Source: Mycobacterium sp. (lineage in GTDB: Bacteria > Actinomycetota > Actinomycetes > Mycobacteriales > Mycobacteriaceae). Taken from it: a DNA stretch of 64,000 nucleotides. Shown in pieces: positions 1 to 10,638 of this stretch; the stretch's first letter is position 1, and each line of letters opens with the position of its first letter. Location: assembly GCA_003987775.1 (NCBI GenBank), contig RXJD01000020.1, forward strand, positions 24,836 to 88,835. Reading direction: 5' to 3'. The notes under the pieces were generated by a model, which made no database searches, was not told the DNA's origin, and saw only the letters and a list, made by a program, of their open reading frames with translations. A program made the translations under genes and the position numbers.

Positions 1-1141
1 CGGCGACGGCGTGCGGCACGGTGTAGGTGAGCACCGGCAGCACGAAACCTTCGGTGTCCCAGAAGGCGTGGCCGTCGTAACCGGTCCCGGTGAGGCCCTT
101 GCTCGGGATGGCCCGACGTTCGGCGCGGGCGCTGGCCTGCAGCAGGTGGAACATCCCGAACCGGACGGCCTGCTGGCTTTCCGGATCCCCCTCGACTTCG
201 ACGTCGGCCGCGTCCCAGAACAGGTCCAGGTAGGCGCGCTGTCCGTCGAGCAGTCCCTGCCAGCCGCTGTAGCGGGCGCTGGACAGCGCCGCGGCGGCCT
301 GGTCGCGCAGTCCCGGGCGCGACCGCAGGCTGGACCAGCCGTACGCGAGGTACTTGACGATGCGTAGCTTCTGCCCGGGCCGCAGACCGCAGATGATCGT
401 GGTGCGCGCCAGGTCCGCGCGGACGTCGGTGCTGATCTCGCACCGGCCCGGAACCTCGACCTCGTGATCCATCGCCGCCGCCATCATCAGCGCGCTGCTG
501 CGGGTGCGGTGCATGAGAAGCGCTCTGCCCTCGGTGATTTCGTGATCGACGGCCTCCAGGGGGTGTTCCAGGATGGCCGCTACCCGGGGGTCGTCGGAGG
601 TCTCCGGCTGGTCCTCGTTGGTGACCAGTTCGGACTGCACGGTGACGCGGGAGAAATCGTCGATGGCTTCTACGACGTACTCGATCGCGGCGACACTGCG
701 ATGCACCAGGGACACCAGCCGGGTGGACGTCACCTTGACCTGCTTGCCGGTGGGGGAGCGCCAGTGTGCGCAGCGGGTCAGCGTCCCGGCGCGCAGGTCG
801 AGAATCCGCTCGTGGTCCAGCAATTCGCCGTAGCGGACGTCGAATGGCTCGTCGTCGACCATCAACCGGATGATCTTCCCGTTGGTCACGTCGACGACCG
901 TCTGCCCGGCTTCGGGATATCCGTATCCGGCCTCGGCATAGGGGAGGGGCCGGATCTCATAGAAGGAGTTCAGGTAGGTGCCCGGCAAGCCGTAGGGTTC
1001 GCCCTCGTCGAGGTTGCCGCGTAATCCGATGTGCCCGTTGGACAATGCGAACAGAGACTCCGACTGTGCCAGCAGATTCAGATTGAGCCGGGTCTCGCGG
1101 ATCTGCCAGGGCTCAACCGGAAACGCTTCCTCAGAGATCAT
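1..1141 (-). CDS. Glycoside hydrolase/phosphorylase family 65, N-terminal part (cut by window edge)
   Basis: Reading the minus strand from an ATG gives [20 protein letters not shown] and then an uninterrupted frame to the left edge, about 380 codons. The start resembles Rv3401-type GH65 proteins, with [18 protein letters not shown] and [12 protein letters not shown] typical of the GH65 N-terminal beta-sandwich. The catalytic (alpha/alpha)6 barrel lies outside the window. GH65 enzymes cleave or phosphorolyse alpha-glucosides such as maltose, trehalose or kojibiose. The ATG overlaps the stop of the upstream HAD gene as ATGA, so the two are translationally coupled. A phosphorylase releasing beta-glucose-1-phosphate beside a beta-phosphoglucomutase is a standard pairing. 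The actual substrate cannot be told from this fragment. Confidence 0.92.
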   Translation of the reverse strand, partial: MISEEAFPVEPWQIRETRLNLNLLAQSESLFALSNGHIGLRGNLDEGEPYGLPGTYLNSFYEIRPLPYAEAGYGYPEAGQTVVDVTNGKIIRLMVDDEPFDVRYGELLDHERILDLRAGTLTRCAHWRSPTGKQVKVTSTRLVSLVHRSVAAIEYVVEAIDDFSRVTVQSELVTNEDQPETSDDPRVAAILEHPLEAVDHEITEGRALLMHRTRSSALMMAAAMDHEVEVPGRCEISTDVRADLARTTIICGLRPGQKLRIVKYLAYGWSSLRSRPGLRDQAAAALSSARYSGWQGLLDGQRAYLDLFWDAADVEVEGDPESQQAVRFGMFHLLQASARAERRAIPSKGLTGTGYDGHAFWDTEGFVLPVLTYTVPHAVA

Positions 1142-1929
1142 GTTGTTTCCCCGTCGTCGTAATCGGGTTGTTCATCGCCACCGAGCAGTTCGGCGAGATC
1201 GGTCACCACCACGTCGGCGCCATTGTCGCGCAGCTCGTCGGCTTGACCGACGCGGTCGACACCCACCACGAGTCCGAAGTTACCGGCCCGTCCGGCCTGC
1301 ACACCGGAGATCGCGTCCTCGAAGACCGCGGCGGCGTCCGGCTCGACGTCCAGCAGCTGTGCGCCGCGCAGGTAGGAGTCCGGGGCCGGCTTGCCGGCGA
1401 TGTCCTCCTCGCGCAACGTCACACCGTCCACCCGCTGCTGGACGAAGCGGTCCAGCCCGGTGATCTCGAGCACGTCGCGGGTGTTGGCGCTCGACGACAC
1501 GACCGCGATCTTCAGGCCCGCCTCCTGGACCGCCTCCAGGTAGCGGCGCGATCCGTCGAACACCTTCACACCGTCTTTGTGCAGAACCGCTTGGAAGGCA
1601 TCGTTTTTCCTGGTGCCCAGGCCGTGGACGGTCTCGGCATCGGCGGAATCGTCGGGACCACCGTCGGGCAGCTCGATGTCACGGCTCTGCAGGAACGACC
1701 GGACGCCGTCCTCGCGTTTCTTGCCGTCGACGTACTGGCGGTAGTCGGAGTCGGCGTCGAAGGGAACGAACTCTCCTCCGGACTGCTCGGCGCGCTGCTT
1801 CAGGAAGGCGTCGAACATCTCCTTCCACGCCTTGGTGTGCACGCTCGCGGTGTCGGTGAGCACACCGTCGAGGTCGAACAGGCAGGCGCGCACTTTCTCC
1901 GGCAGACCGAGCGCAGATACCACTGGCAC
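1138..1929 (-). CDS. Beta-phosphoglucomutase-like HAD-superfamily hydrolase (Rv3400-like)
   Basis: The core [17 protein letters not shown] is HAD motif I with the DxD nucleophile pair. VVSSSANT is motif II, the Lys of [13 protein letters not shown] is motif III and [14 protein letters not shown] is motif IV. This motif set and length (about 263 aa) fit the beta-phosphoglucomutase subgroup, which converts beta-glucose-1-phosphate to glucose-6-phosphate. The gene overlaps the GH65 gene by four bases (ATGA), pointing to a coupled disaccharide phosphorolysis unit. The frame is open upstream to a GTG at 1977. I prefer the GTG at 1929 because GGAAG lies 7 nt before it and the extra N-terminus has no recognisable similarity. 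The start is unsettled. Confidence 0.88.
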   Translation of the reverse strand: MPVVSALGLPEKVRACLFDLDGVLTDTASVHTKAWKEMFDAFLKQRAEQSGGEFVPFDADSDYRQYVDGKKREDGVRSFLQSRDIELPDGGPDDSADAETVHGLGTRKNDAFQAVLHKDGVKVFDGSRRYLEAVQEAGLKIAVVSSSANTRDVLEITGLDRFVQQRVDGVTLREEDIAGKPAPDSYLRGAQLLDVEPDAAAVFEDAISGVQAGRAGNFGLVVGVDRVGQADELRDNGADVVVTDLAELLGGDEQPDYDDGETT

Positions 1930-2003
1930 AACCCCGCTTCCATGTAGTTGGCGATGTAGTTGGAAACACCCCTCCACATGCCCGGTGAGGCGCCGGCGGC
2001 AAA

Positions 2004-2402
2004 CTATGAATCTATTAAGCCGTGTTTGCGGGCCACCTCTTCAAAGCTGCTCCGCACCGCGAGGATCTGCTGAGCATTCAGTGCTGGAGTTATGTGTAAT
2101 AGCTTCTCGGTAATTGTGTTGCGGAATTCTTCGGGCGAAAGCACGTCGAAATATTCGTCGCCGGCTGCTGACGGCTCGTCGTCAACGGGCGCAGAACCGT
2201 TCGACAAACGTACTTCCCGCGCGAATTTTCCTCGATTTCCTTCGTCAATCTCAAAAGAGACCTGGGCGCCCCGCACGGCCCGGCCTTTCTCCATCTCGAG
2301 GTCGTTGACGTGCAGGAACACGTCTTCACCGCCGATATCCGGGGTGATGAACCCGTAACCACGCACCCCGTCAAACCGCACAATTCTGCCCGTGACCCGC
2401 AC
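2004..2402 (-). CDS. Cold-shock-domain protein with C-terminal extension
   Basis: The 132-residue product begins with a cold-shock domain: [20 protein letters not shown] carries RNP1-like YGFI, and [11 protein letters not shown] carries RNP2-like VFLH. Residues 1-70 are the nucleic-acid-binding OB fold. The last 60 residues ([20 protein letters not shown] onward) are a predicted helical extension not present in the 67-residue CspA type. A role in binding RNA or single-stranded DNA is likely. The start is GTG, without a clear Shine-Dalgarno. It is separated from the HAD gene downstream by about 75 bases, and no shared function is evident. Confidence 0.85.
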   Translation of the reverse strand: MRVTGRIVRFDGVRGYGFITPDIGGEDVFLHVNDLEMEKGRAVRGAQVSFEIDEGNRGKFAREVRLSNGSAPVDDEPSAAGDEYFDVLSPEEFRNTITEKLLHITPALNAQQILAVRSSFEEVARKHGLIDS

Positions 2403-2570
2403 CCTTTTAGCCCCTGATCGATCCGTCCGCTACCCCGGCGATCATACCGCCGGGCACCGGCCCGACCCGCCGGGCGTTATTCGGCCCAGGCGGCCGGGAA
2501 ATTGGTACCGCGTGCGCCGGTTCCGGCGGCTCTCAGCACCGCAACGACGCGCGATCGAGGTAGCCGACAG

Positions 2571-4493
2571 CTACAGGATCCCGGCGACATCGCTGACGAT
2601 TGACTTGGCTGCGCCGTAGTAGGCGTAGGCCAGGAAGAAGCTGAGGAAGGTCAGCAGTCCGGTGTCGGCGGCGAGGGGATACCCGACCGCGTTGATCAGG
2701 CCTGCCGGATCGCCGGCGACGGCCTGCGTGATGCCGTCCAGAAACAGGTTCACGTCGTAGGACGGCAGTGAGACGGCGATGGCGGTCAAGGTGTCGGCGG
2801 TGGGCAGCAGCGTCGAGTACGCCGACGCCACGGCACTGGTGGCGGCGGTGGTGATCTTGGTGTTCGCTGTCTGCAGGCCCTGGATGAAGCCGTCGACCGA
2901 CAGCGGCTGCAATGCCGGCAGGCTCAGGTGGCGGACACCGGACGCCGACACGCTCGGCAGCGACGGTGGGTGCCAGGTGCTGAGATCGGCGGAGGCGGCG
3001 CTGATGCCCTGCTGGGTTCCGGTGACCAGGTCGTTGAAGACGGTCACGGGGCTGACGTTCGGGAACAGTCCGAACGGGGTGGGGACATTGGCCGGGCTGG
3101 TCGAGTAACCGTAGTCGGGGTCGCCGTAGCCGAGGTTCACGATCACTTTCAGGTCGGGCTGAATCAGATCGGCGATCGTATTGCCCAGGAACGAGGTTCG
3201 TAACGGCTCGAGCAGCGGCAGGTTATGAGTGGGGATCATGTAGTACTTCGTCATGGTGGGCCCCTCGGTGGGCAACTCCACAGCGGTGGCGACCTGTGCC
3301 GGCGTGAGGGTCGGGTACAGCGGGTGAACGTAGAGCGCGCCGAGCATCGCGTTGGCGTCGGCGACGAAGTTGAGCGGGTAGCGGGGGAAGTCGGCGAAGC
3401 CGTCGTATTCGATCGTGTACACGACGGTCGGATAATCATTGGCCGGGGTGGAGCCTGGAAACATCTTGCCCAAACTCGGCAGGGTCAGGCCGTCGAAGCG
3501 TGAATACAGCCCACCGTTGGGGTTCATCGGGTTCCCGACCAGGGAGAAGCTCACCGCATCGCTGGGCACGCCGGCGGCTTTGAGGTTGGCCATCTCCAGC
3601 GACGCGATCCCGGCGCCCTGCGAGAACCCTTGAACGACAACGGTATTGCCCGCTGCCAACTGCGTATGGATTGCGCTGTCGAGAATCGTCAGCCCCTGCG
3701 CCCAGGACGCTTCCTCGGTCAGGGTCTTGATGCCGGTGATCCAGTACGACTGCGCGGGTGTCAGCAGGGCCTGGGCGTTGGTCACGGTGAAGGCCGGGAA
3801 ATTGGGTGTGACGTAGTTGGCCATGACGGTGTTCACGTAGCTCTGTGATGGCAACGGGAATCCGCTGCCGCCGATCACCAGGGTGACGTTGGACGCCGCG
3901 GCCGAAGCCGTCGATGTGGCGGACAGCGCCGAAGCCGCCGACGTGGCCGACACCGCCGGGGCGGCACCTGAGGGCTGGATGAGCGTCTGCCACGGTGTGA
4001 GCGCAGCGGCCGCGGCCACGGCGCCGGCGTAGTAGTCCGCCATGGCGGCCACATCCTGGGCCCACATCTGCTCGTACGCCGCCTCGGTGGCGGCTATCGC
4101 AGGCGCATTGAACCCCAGGATGTTGGAGGCGACCAGCGACAGCAACTGAGTGCGGTTGCCCGCCAGTATCTCCAGCGGCACGGTGGCGGTCAGTGCCGTG
4201 TCGTAGGACGCAGCGGCGGCTGTCGCCTGGTGGGCCGCTTGCGCGGCACCCGTCGCGGCGTCCCGCAACCAGCACGCGTACGAGAACGCCAGTTCTGCCA
4301 TGGCTGTCGCCGAGGTTCCCTGCCATGCCGATTCCGCCAGATTCGACACCACCGACGTGAACGCGTCGGCCGTGGACGCCAGGTCCTCGCCCAGCCCCTC
4401 CCATGCCGCGGCCGCAGCCAGCAGCGGCAGCGAACCTGGTCCGCGCGCGATGCGTGCAGACGTGACCTCCGGCGGCGAGACCAGGAAATCCAC
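2571..4493 (-). CDS. PPE family protein with C-terminal PE-PPE (serine hydrolase) domain
   Basis: Residues 1 to about 175 form a PPE domain: PPEVTSARIARGPG at the start, then SAWQG (the WxG turn) and AAYEQMWAQDVAAM. After an Ala/Ser linker comes a PE-PPE domain with a GxSxG nucleophile elbow, GFSQG, near residue 290, followed by SLVGNPMNPNGG, an Asp-containing YTIEYDGFADFPRYP and a His-containing YMIPTHNLPLL. This is the alpha/beta-hydrolase triad expected of PE-PPE esterases that act on lipid or acyl substrates. PPE proteins are exported by ESX systems. The frame extends to 4502, but GTG 4493 gives the canonical MDFLVSPPE start with AGGTGG just upstream. The gene sits where M. tuberculosis has Rv3397c-Rv3399, as I recall. 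Confidence 0.9.
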   Translation of the reverse strand: MDFLVSPPEVTSARIARGPGSLPLLAAAAAWEGLGEDLASTADAFTSVVSNLAESAWQGTSATAMAELAFSYACWLRDAATGAAQAAHQATAAAASYDTALTATVPLEILAGNRTQLLSLVASNILGFNAPAIAATEAAYEQMWAQDVAAMADYYAGAVAAAAALTPWQTLIQPSGAAPAVSATSAASALSATSTASAAASNVTLVIGGSGFPLPSQSYVNTVMANYVTPNFPAFTVTNAQALLTPAQSYWITGIKTLTEEASWAQGLTILDSAIHTQLAAGNTVVVQGFSQGAGIASLEMANLKAAGVPSDAVSFSLVGNPMNPNGGLYSRFDGLTLPSLGKMFPGSTPANDYPTVVYTIEYDGFADFPRYPLNFVADANAMLGALYVHPLYPTLTPAQVATAVELPTEGPTMTKYYMIPTHNLPLLEPLRTSFLGNTIADLIQPDLKVIVNLGYGDPDYGYSTSPANVPTPFGLFPNVSPVTVFNDLVTGTQQGISAASADLSTWHPPSLPSVSASGVRHLSLPALQPLSVDGFIQGLQTANTKITTAATSAVASAYSTLLPTADTLTAIAVSLPSYDVNLFLDGITQAVAGDPAGLINAVGYPLAADTGLLTFLSFFLAYAYYGAAKSIVSDVAGIL

Positions 4494-4619
4494 CACAACC
4501 ACCTACCATCCAAACTGTCAACGTGAGTAGACGACCCGGGGGACTATAGGAGCGGTTGTGATCTTCGTCAACCCAGGTTGACAACCGTGGGGTCTGTCAC
4601 ATGGCTAAACTCGGTGCCC

Positions 4620-6173
<1,554 letters not shown>

Positions 6174-6217
6174 TTTCTCCCCTGATCTGATGGACCTCCG
6201 CAGCGGCGGTGCTGGGA

Positions 6218-6223
6218 TACGAT
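6218..6223 (+). promoter_or_regulatory. Putative -10 hexamer for a leaderless phyH-like transcript
   Basis: TACGAT (TANNNT) is followed by exactly 6 nt and then ATG at 6230. No Shine-Dalgarno precedes that ATG. The geometry is that of mycobacterial leaderless promoters and supports 6230 over the upstream in-frame GTG at 6209. Confidence 0.55.
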
Positions 6224-6229
6224 ATCGCG

Positions 6230-7156
6230 ATGATCGGTAGCCTTTCCGCTGCTCACGCGGAGCGTCGCGAGTTCTGGGGCGAGTTGTGCCCGGGGATGTC
6301 GATCGAAGCCGGCGGCTACGCGAGACCGGCCGCGGTCGGCGAAATCGACCCACTGCTGGCCAACTTGAAGCGCGAGGGTTACGTCCAGGTAGCCGGCGCT
6401 CTGTCGGAAGCCACCATCGCACCGATCCGCTATGCCGTCTCGACGCTGTTCCAGCGCGGCATCCCGCTGGCGTTCGCGTTCGTCTATGACGAGTTATGGC
6501 TTGCCTTCCAAGGTCTTTCGCGATTCCTGACGTCGGTGCTGGGTGAGGGTTATCAGGCGCTGCCCGACTTCTGGGTTTGGCATGTCAATCCCAACGAGAA
6601 CGCGCTGGGCTGGGGTCCGCACCGCGATCGGGTGATTCCCACTCTCGATGACGACAACTCGCCCCACACGCTGACGGTCTGGCTGCCGTTCACCGATGCC
6701 ACCCCGCTCAACGGATGCATGTACATGCTGCCCGCGCACCTCGACGACCGGTTCCGGCAACGCCGGTGGGACGGCGAGAACAACACCGTCGTCTACAACC
6801 CGCAGGACATCCGGGCACTGCCGGCGACGGCCGGTTCGGTGCTGGCCTGGAATCAGGCGGTACTGCACTGGGGTGGGCGCGGCAGCCGGCTGGGTTCGGC
6901 GCCGCGGATCAGCGCCGCCTTCGAGTTCCAGCGCGCCGACCGTCCGCCGTTCAACAACCCGCTGCTAGATCCCGCCCGGGTGCCGACCTTCGAGGAGCGG
7001 CTCGGATTGATCGGCAAGCAGGTGCTGCAATACCGCCACATGTACCCCCTCAGTGACGAGATCGGGGCGATTGCCACCTCGCTCTTTCAGCGATTCATGC
7101 CGGGAGTCCCGATCCCGGCGGCGTTTCCGGTCCCGACCGGAGTGGCAGCCAACTAG
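6230..7156 (+). CDS. Phytanoyl-CoA dioxygenase (PhyH) family Fe(II)/2-oxoglutarate oxygenase
   Basis: The 308-residue product has the metal triad of the PhyH family: H131-R-D133 in GWGPHRDRV and the distal H213 in AVLHWGG. A downstream Arg (PRISAAFEF) could bind 2-oxoglutarate. Such enzymes hydroxylate acyl-CoAs or small natural-product substrates, and the actual substrate is unknown. It lies 56 bases after guaA on the same strand but has its own likely -10. The stop is 6 bases from the convergent exported-protein gene. I do not recall this gene at the matching site in M. tuberculosis, so it may be a lineage-specific insertion. Confidence 0.82.
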   Translation: MIGSLSAAHAERREFWGELCPGMSIEAGGYARPAAVGEIDPLLANLKREGYVQVAGALSEATIAPIRYAVSTLFQRGIPLAFAFVYDELWLAFQGLSRFLTSVLGEGYQALPDFWVWHVNPNENALGWGPHRDRVIPTLDDDNSPHTLTVWLPFTDATPLNGCMYMLPAHLDDRFRQRRWDGENNTVVYNPQDIRALPATAGSVLAWNQAVLHWGGRGSRLGSAPRISAAFEFQRADRPPFNNPLLDPARVPTFEERLGLIGKQVLQYRHMYPLSDEIGAIATSLFQRFMPGVPIPAAFPVPTGVAAN

Positions 7157-7162
7157 CGGCCG

Positions 7163-7807
7163 TTATCGGACGATTTCGCGATCGCCGTATGCGATGACGG
7201 CGGTGGCCCAGTCGCCGCCGGAAGCCTCGACGAGCCGGCGCGCGATGTCCAGATCGCTGTTGCGCGTGACCAGGATCAGTGCGGGGTCGACTGTGGTGGT
7301 GACCGATCCACCGAGCAATTGGTGGTGTGCGGCCTCGTCGGCGATGAACGCGTCACGGAAGCGTGCGAAATCGATGCCGGGCACCGTGATGAGGGTCGCG
7401 TGTGCGTCGCGTGCATCCTCGGTCGGGTAATCGAAGGTCAGCACCGCCTGCTGGTTGAATTGGCGACGCACGGCCTCGGCGGCGGCGTGCAGCGCGGGTT
7501 CGTCGACAGCGCACACATGGAACTCGCGTGCCCGTTCGATGGTGACCTGCTGCATCTCGTCGGACCAGAAGACGCCGTCCACGAGAACCGAACCCGAGAC
7601 CGGCGCGCCGTTGAGCGCGAGCGTGGCTCCCGCCGGGAGTTCGAACAACCATGGCTCATCGCTACCGGGTGAGTCGCTGTTGTCGGCGACGAACAGCTCG
7701 GCCGGGTGGCAGATGCCTGGCTCGGCGTTTGCTGAACCATGCGCCACAACAGTGCCGCCGGCTATCAGCAGCCACACCAGCACCAGGGCGGGCCGGCGGA
7801 GGTGCAC
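7163..7807 (-). CDS. Conserved mycobacterial exported/membrane-anchored protein (Rv3395A-like)
   Basis: The product has a basic N-terminus, a hydrophobic segment ([16 protein letters not shown]) and an Ala-rich stretch ending [10 protein letters not shown] that could be a signal-peptide cleavage site. A soluble domain of about 185 residues follows, with a few Cys but no motif I recognise. The function is unknown. The frame continues upstream to an ATG at 7873 that lies inside the LexA box. GTG 7807 gives about 214 aa, close to the remembered length of the M. tuberculosis neighbour Rv3395A. Because it diverges from imuA' across the LexA site, it may share DNA-damage control. Confidence 0.75.
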   Translation of the reverse strand: MHLRRPALVLVWLLIAGGTVVAHGSANAEPGICHPAELFVADNSDSPGSDEPWLFELPAGATLALNGAPVSGSVLVDGVFWSDEMQQVTIERAREFHVCAVDEPALHAAAEAVRRQFNQQAVLTFDYPTEDARDAHATLITVPGIDFARFRDAFIADEAAHHQLLGGSVTTTVDPALILVTRNSDLDIARRLVEASGGDWATAVIAYGDREIVR

Positions 7808-7865
7808 CCGGCGTCCCCGTCCGCGCCTTGACGCTGTCGGGGGGTGGGTGTTTACTCGAAACGTA

Positions 7866-7881
7866 TCGAACATACTTTCGA
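7866..7881. promoter_or_regulatory. LexA (SOS) box between imuA' and the exported-protein gene
   Basis: TCGAAC-ATAC-TTTCGA matches the mycobacterial SOS consensus TCGAAC-N4-GTTCGA with one mismatch. On the plus strand TACTTT (7873-7878) overlaps the box, 27 nt before the imuA' start. On the minus strand TACGTT (7865-7860) could serve the divergent gene. LexA repression of imuA'-imuB is established in mycobacteria. Confidence 0.8.
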
Positions 7882-7905
7882 AAACATCTGGTTGGGAGGC
7901 TGGTC

Positions 7906-8535
7906 ATGACTGCGGCTTTTGCCTCCGATCAACACCGGGAAAGCCGTGCTGAGCAGCTTAAACAGCTGCGCCAGAAGATCGCCGCATTATCTGGGAAGGA
8001 TACCGCCCCCGCTGAGGATCCGGTGCCGGTGGGTACGGCGCCGTTGCCGCGCGGAACGGTTGCGGTGCTGACGGGAGCGCGGTCGCTGGCCCTGCGCATG
8101 GTGGCCACGGTGACAGCCGCCGGCGGGAATGCGGTGATCATCGGGCAGCCGGACATCGGGTTGCTGGCCGCTGTGGAAATGGGGGCGGACCTGAGCCGGA
8201 TCGCGGTGGTGCCGGACCCGGGAAACGATCCGGTTGAGGTGGCCGCGGTGCTCATCGACGGCATGGATCTGGTGGTCCTCGGCCTGGGGGGTCGTCGGGT
8301 GACGCGCACCCGGGCGCGGGCGGTGGTGTCCCGTGCCCGGCAGAAGGGATGCACGGTGCTGGTCACCGACGGTGACTGGGAAGGGGCGTCGACGCGACTG
8401 GAAGCCCGGGTCTGCGGCTATGAACTGACTCCGTCTTTCGGGGGCGCGACTCCTCCAGGGGTGGGGCGCATCAGTGAGGTACGACTGCAGATCAGCCGTT
8501 GCGGACGGTCGGCCGATCGAGCGCGAACCGGCTGA
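7906..8535 (+). CDS. imuA': ImuA' mutasome accessory protein (Rv3395c-like)
   Basis: ImuA' belongs to the SOS-induced translesion mutasome with ImuB and DnaE2. The 209-residue product is a RecA-like-fold protein without a Walker A motif. It begins [20 protein letters not shown] and contains [20 protein letters not shown] and [20 protein letters not shown]. The ATG at 7906 is preceded by GGGAGG at 7894-7899, 6 nt away. The frame is open upstream to 7651 but that stretch covers the divergent gene and the LexA box. It is followed 5 nt later by imuB, so the two form one operon. ImuA' is needed for DnaE2-dependent induced mutagenesis in M. tuberculosis. Confidence 0.88.
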   Translation: MTAAFASDQHRESRAEQLKQLRQKIAALSGKDTAPAEDPVPVGTAPLPRGTVAVLTGARSLALRMVATVTAAGGNAVIIGQPDIGLLAAVEMGADLSRIAVVPDPGNDPVEVAAVLIDGMDLVVLGLGGRRVTRTRARAVVSRARQKGCTVLVTDGDWEGASTRLEARVCGYELTPSFGGATPPGVGRISEVRLQISRCGRSADRARTG

Positions 8536-8540
8536 CTCTG

Positions 8541-10115
8541 ATGGCTTCCCGTGTGTTGGCGATCTGGTGCATGGATTGGCCCGCGGTCGCGGCGGCGGCG
8601 GCCGCGGGCCAGTCCGCGACGGATCCGGTCGCGGTGACGTTGGCGAACCGGGTGATCGCCTGTTCGGCGACGGCCCGGGCGGCCGGGGTGCGGCGCGGGC
8701 TGCGGCGGCGGGAGGCTGCGGCACGGTGTCCGGAACTGCACATCGTGGCCGCCGACGTGGACCGCGACGCCCGCTTCTTCGAAGGGGTGATTGCCGCCGT
8801 AGAGGATTTGGTGCCCCGCCCCGAGGTGCTGCGGCCCGGCCTTCTGGTGTTGCCGGTGCGTGGCGCGGCCCGATTCTTCGGGTCCGAGCAGCAGGCGGCC
8901 GAGCGGTTGATCGACGCGGTGGCCGCGGCCGGCGCCGAGTGTCAGGTCGGCATCGCCGACGGCTTGTCCACCGCCGTCTTCGCCGCGCGTGCGGGCCGGG
9001 TGATAGAGCCTGGAGGGGATGCACGGTTCTTGTCGGCGCTGTCGATCCGCCAGCTCGCCACCGAGCCCAGCCTGTCCGGTCCGGGACGGGACGAGCTGGC
9101 AGATCTGTTGTGGCGGATGGGAATTCGCACCATCGGGCAGTTCGCCGCGCTGTCGCGTACCGACGTCGCTTCCCGGTTCGGAGCCGACGCGGTGGCTGCG
9201 CACCGGTTCGCCAGCGGTGAATCGGAACGGGGGCCCTCCGGGCGCGAACCACCGCAAGAACTCGGTGCGGTGCTGGATTGCGATCCGCCGATCGACCGGG
9301 TGGACGCTGCGGCATTCGCGGGGCGCTCGCTGGCTGCCACGCTGCACCAGGCGCTGTTGTCCGCCGGAGTGGGGTGCACCCGACTGGCCATTCACGCGGT
9401 CACCGCCACCGGTGAGGAGCTGAGCCGGGTGTGGCGGTGCGCCGAACCGTTGACCGAGGACGCCACCGCCGACCGGGTGCGCTGGCAACTCGATGGATGG
9501 CTGAGTCATCGGATTGCTCGGGGCCGCCCTTTGGGTGGGCCGGTGACGCTGTTGCGGTTGCAGGCCGTCGAAGTGGTCTCGGCCGGGGCGCTGCAACTGC
9601 CGTTGTGGGGTGGTCTTGGTGAGGAGGACAGGCTTCGGGCCCGGCGGGCGCTGGTACGGGTGCAGGGACTGCTGGGCCCGGAGGCGGTGCAGGTGCCGGT
9701 GCTGTCCGGTGGACGGGGGCCGGCCGAGCGAATCACGTTTACCCCGCTGGGTGACGAACCGGTGCCGCGGGCTGATCCTGCTCAGCCGTGGCCCGGTCAA
9801 CTGCCCGAGCCGTCGCCGGCGGTGCTGGTCGACGACCCCGTGGAATTGCTTGATGTTCAAGGGAATCCGGTTCGGGTGACCAGCCGGGGCGTGTTCTCCG
9901 CCGATCCTGCCCGGCTGGCCGTCCGGGGTCGGGACGACCAGCTGCGGTGGTGGGCCGGGCCATGGCCCGTCGACGAGCGGTGGTGGGATGACCGGCCAGA
10001 GGCCGGGCAGCGAGTCAACCGTGTCGCTCGTGCCCAAGTGCTGTTGGAGAGCGAGCGGGCGCTTTTGCTGTGCTACCGGCAGAGGAGGTGGTTCTTGGAG
10101 GGAATCTACGAGTGA
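8541..10115 (+). CDS. imuB: ImuB, catalytically inactive Y-family polymerase homologue, mutasome hub
   Basis: The 524-residue product has a Y-family polymerase fold: fingers/palm-like residues 1-160, an HhH-like segment (DLLWRMGIRTIGQFAALSRT) and a little-finger region. The acidic SxDE catalytic motif is absent, with PVRGAARFFG at the expected place, so it should not polymerise DNA. QLPLWG at residues 352-357 is the established beta-clamp-binding motif of mycobacterial ImuB and supports the start at 8541. The C-terminus, which recruits ImuA' and DnaE2 in M. tuberculosis, contains WWAGPWPVDERWWDD. It is co-transcribed with imuA' (5-nt gap) under the upstream LexA box. Confidence 0.93.
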   Translation: MASRVLAIWCMDWPAVAAAAAAGQSATDPVAVTLANRVIACSATARAAGVRRGLRRREAAARCPELHIVAADVDRDARFFEGVIAAVEDLVPRPEVLRPGLLVLPVRGAARFFGSEQQAAERLIDAVAAAGAECQVGIADGLSTAVFAARAGRVIEPGGDARFLSALSIRQLATEPSLSGPGRDELADLLWRMGIRTIGQFAALSRTDVASRFGADAVAAHRFASGESERGPSGREPPQELGAVLDCDPPIDRVDAAAFAGRSLAATLHQALLSAGVGCTRLAIHAVTATGEELSRVWRCAEPLTEDATADRVRWQLDGWLSHRIARGRPLGGPVTLLRLQAVEVVSAGALQLPLWGGLGEEDRLRARRALVRVQGLLGPEAVQVPVLSGGRGPAERITFTPLGDEPVPRADPAQPWPGQLPEPSPAVLVDDPVELLDVQGNPVRVTSRGVFSADPARLAVRGRDDQLRWWAGPWPVDERWWDDRPEAGQRVNRVARAQVLLESERALLLCYRQRRWFLEGIYE

Positions 10116-10290
10116 GAACGCACTCTGATCAGCCGAAATGCTGCGGATTTACCGCCGGTGAAAAATCAGCCGCTCCGGAGCGCCCGCTTGATTCGGCGGA
10201 TCCGTTGCAGTGGTGCGGGTTTCGGCAATCAGGCCAAGATTGGCGATCGGCGTTGTAACAGAAAAGTAATGATGACTGCTGTCGCCGGAC

Positions 10291-10638
10291 TCAGCCGGCC
10301 GAGCGCGACTTGCGCTTGTTCAAGAAGGTCGACCACGACACGACGTCCGGGTGCTCCTTGAGCAGGGCCCTGCGCTGCCGTTCGGTCATGCCGCCCCAGA
10401 CGCCGAATTCGACCTTGTTGTCGAGCGCGTCCGCGCCGCACTCCCGCAATACCGGGCAATGCCGGCAGATGGCGGCTGCCTGGCGTTGCGCCGCTCCGCT
10501 CACGAACAGCTCATCGGGGTCTTTGGACCTGCACAGGCCCTGTGATACCCAACCTCGTTCGCCGCCGTCTTCTGCGTGCTGGGCGCTGCTGACGGCGACA
10601 AGGTTCAGCCGCCGAGCGGCCGGTCGTGTTCCTGACAC
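10291..10638 (-). CDS. whiB4: WhiB-family Fe-S regulator, WhiB4-type
   Basis: The 115-residue protein has the four cluster cysteines C36, C58, C61 and C67 (CxxC between 58 and 61) and the WhiB turn GVWGG at 79-83, then a basic tail (RKSRSAG). MSGTRPAARR at the start and DNKVEFGVWGGMTERQRRAL closely match remembered WhiB4 (Rv3681c), a redox-responsive repressor. It starts at GTG with GAGGGGAAG about 7 nt upstream. In M. tuberculosis whiB4 lies near ponA2, far from imuB, so this is either a moved gene or a second WhiB4 paralogue. It converges with imuB across 175 bases. Confidence 0.9.
   Translation of the reverse strand: MSGTRPAARRLNLVAVSSAQHAEDGGERGWVSQGLCRSKDPDELFVSGAAQRQAAAICRHCPVLRECGADALDNKVEFGVWGGMTERQRRALLKEHPDVVSWSTFLNKRKSRSAG

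Noticed and set aside
4578-4583. TTGACA as the -35 of guaA
   Set aside because: The spacer to TAAACT is 22 bases, too long for a normal promoter.
10139-10290. Further gene between imuB and whiB4
   Set aside because: Short frames there lack ribosome-binding sites and recognisable domains.
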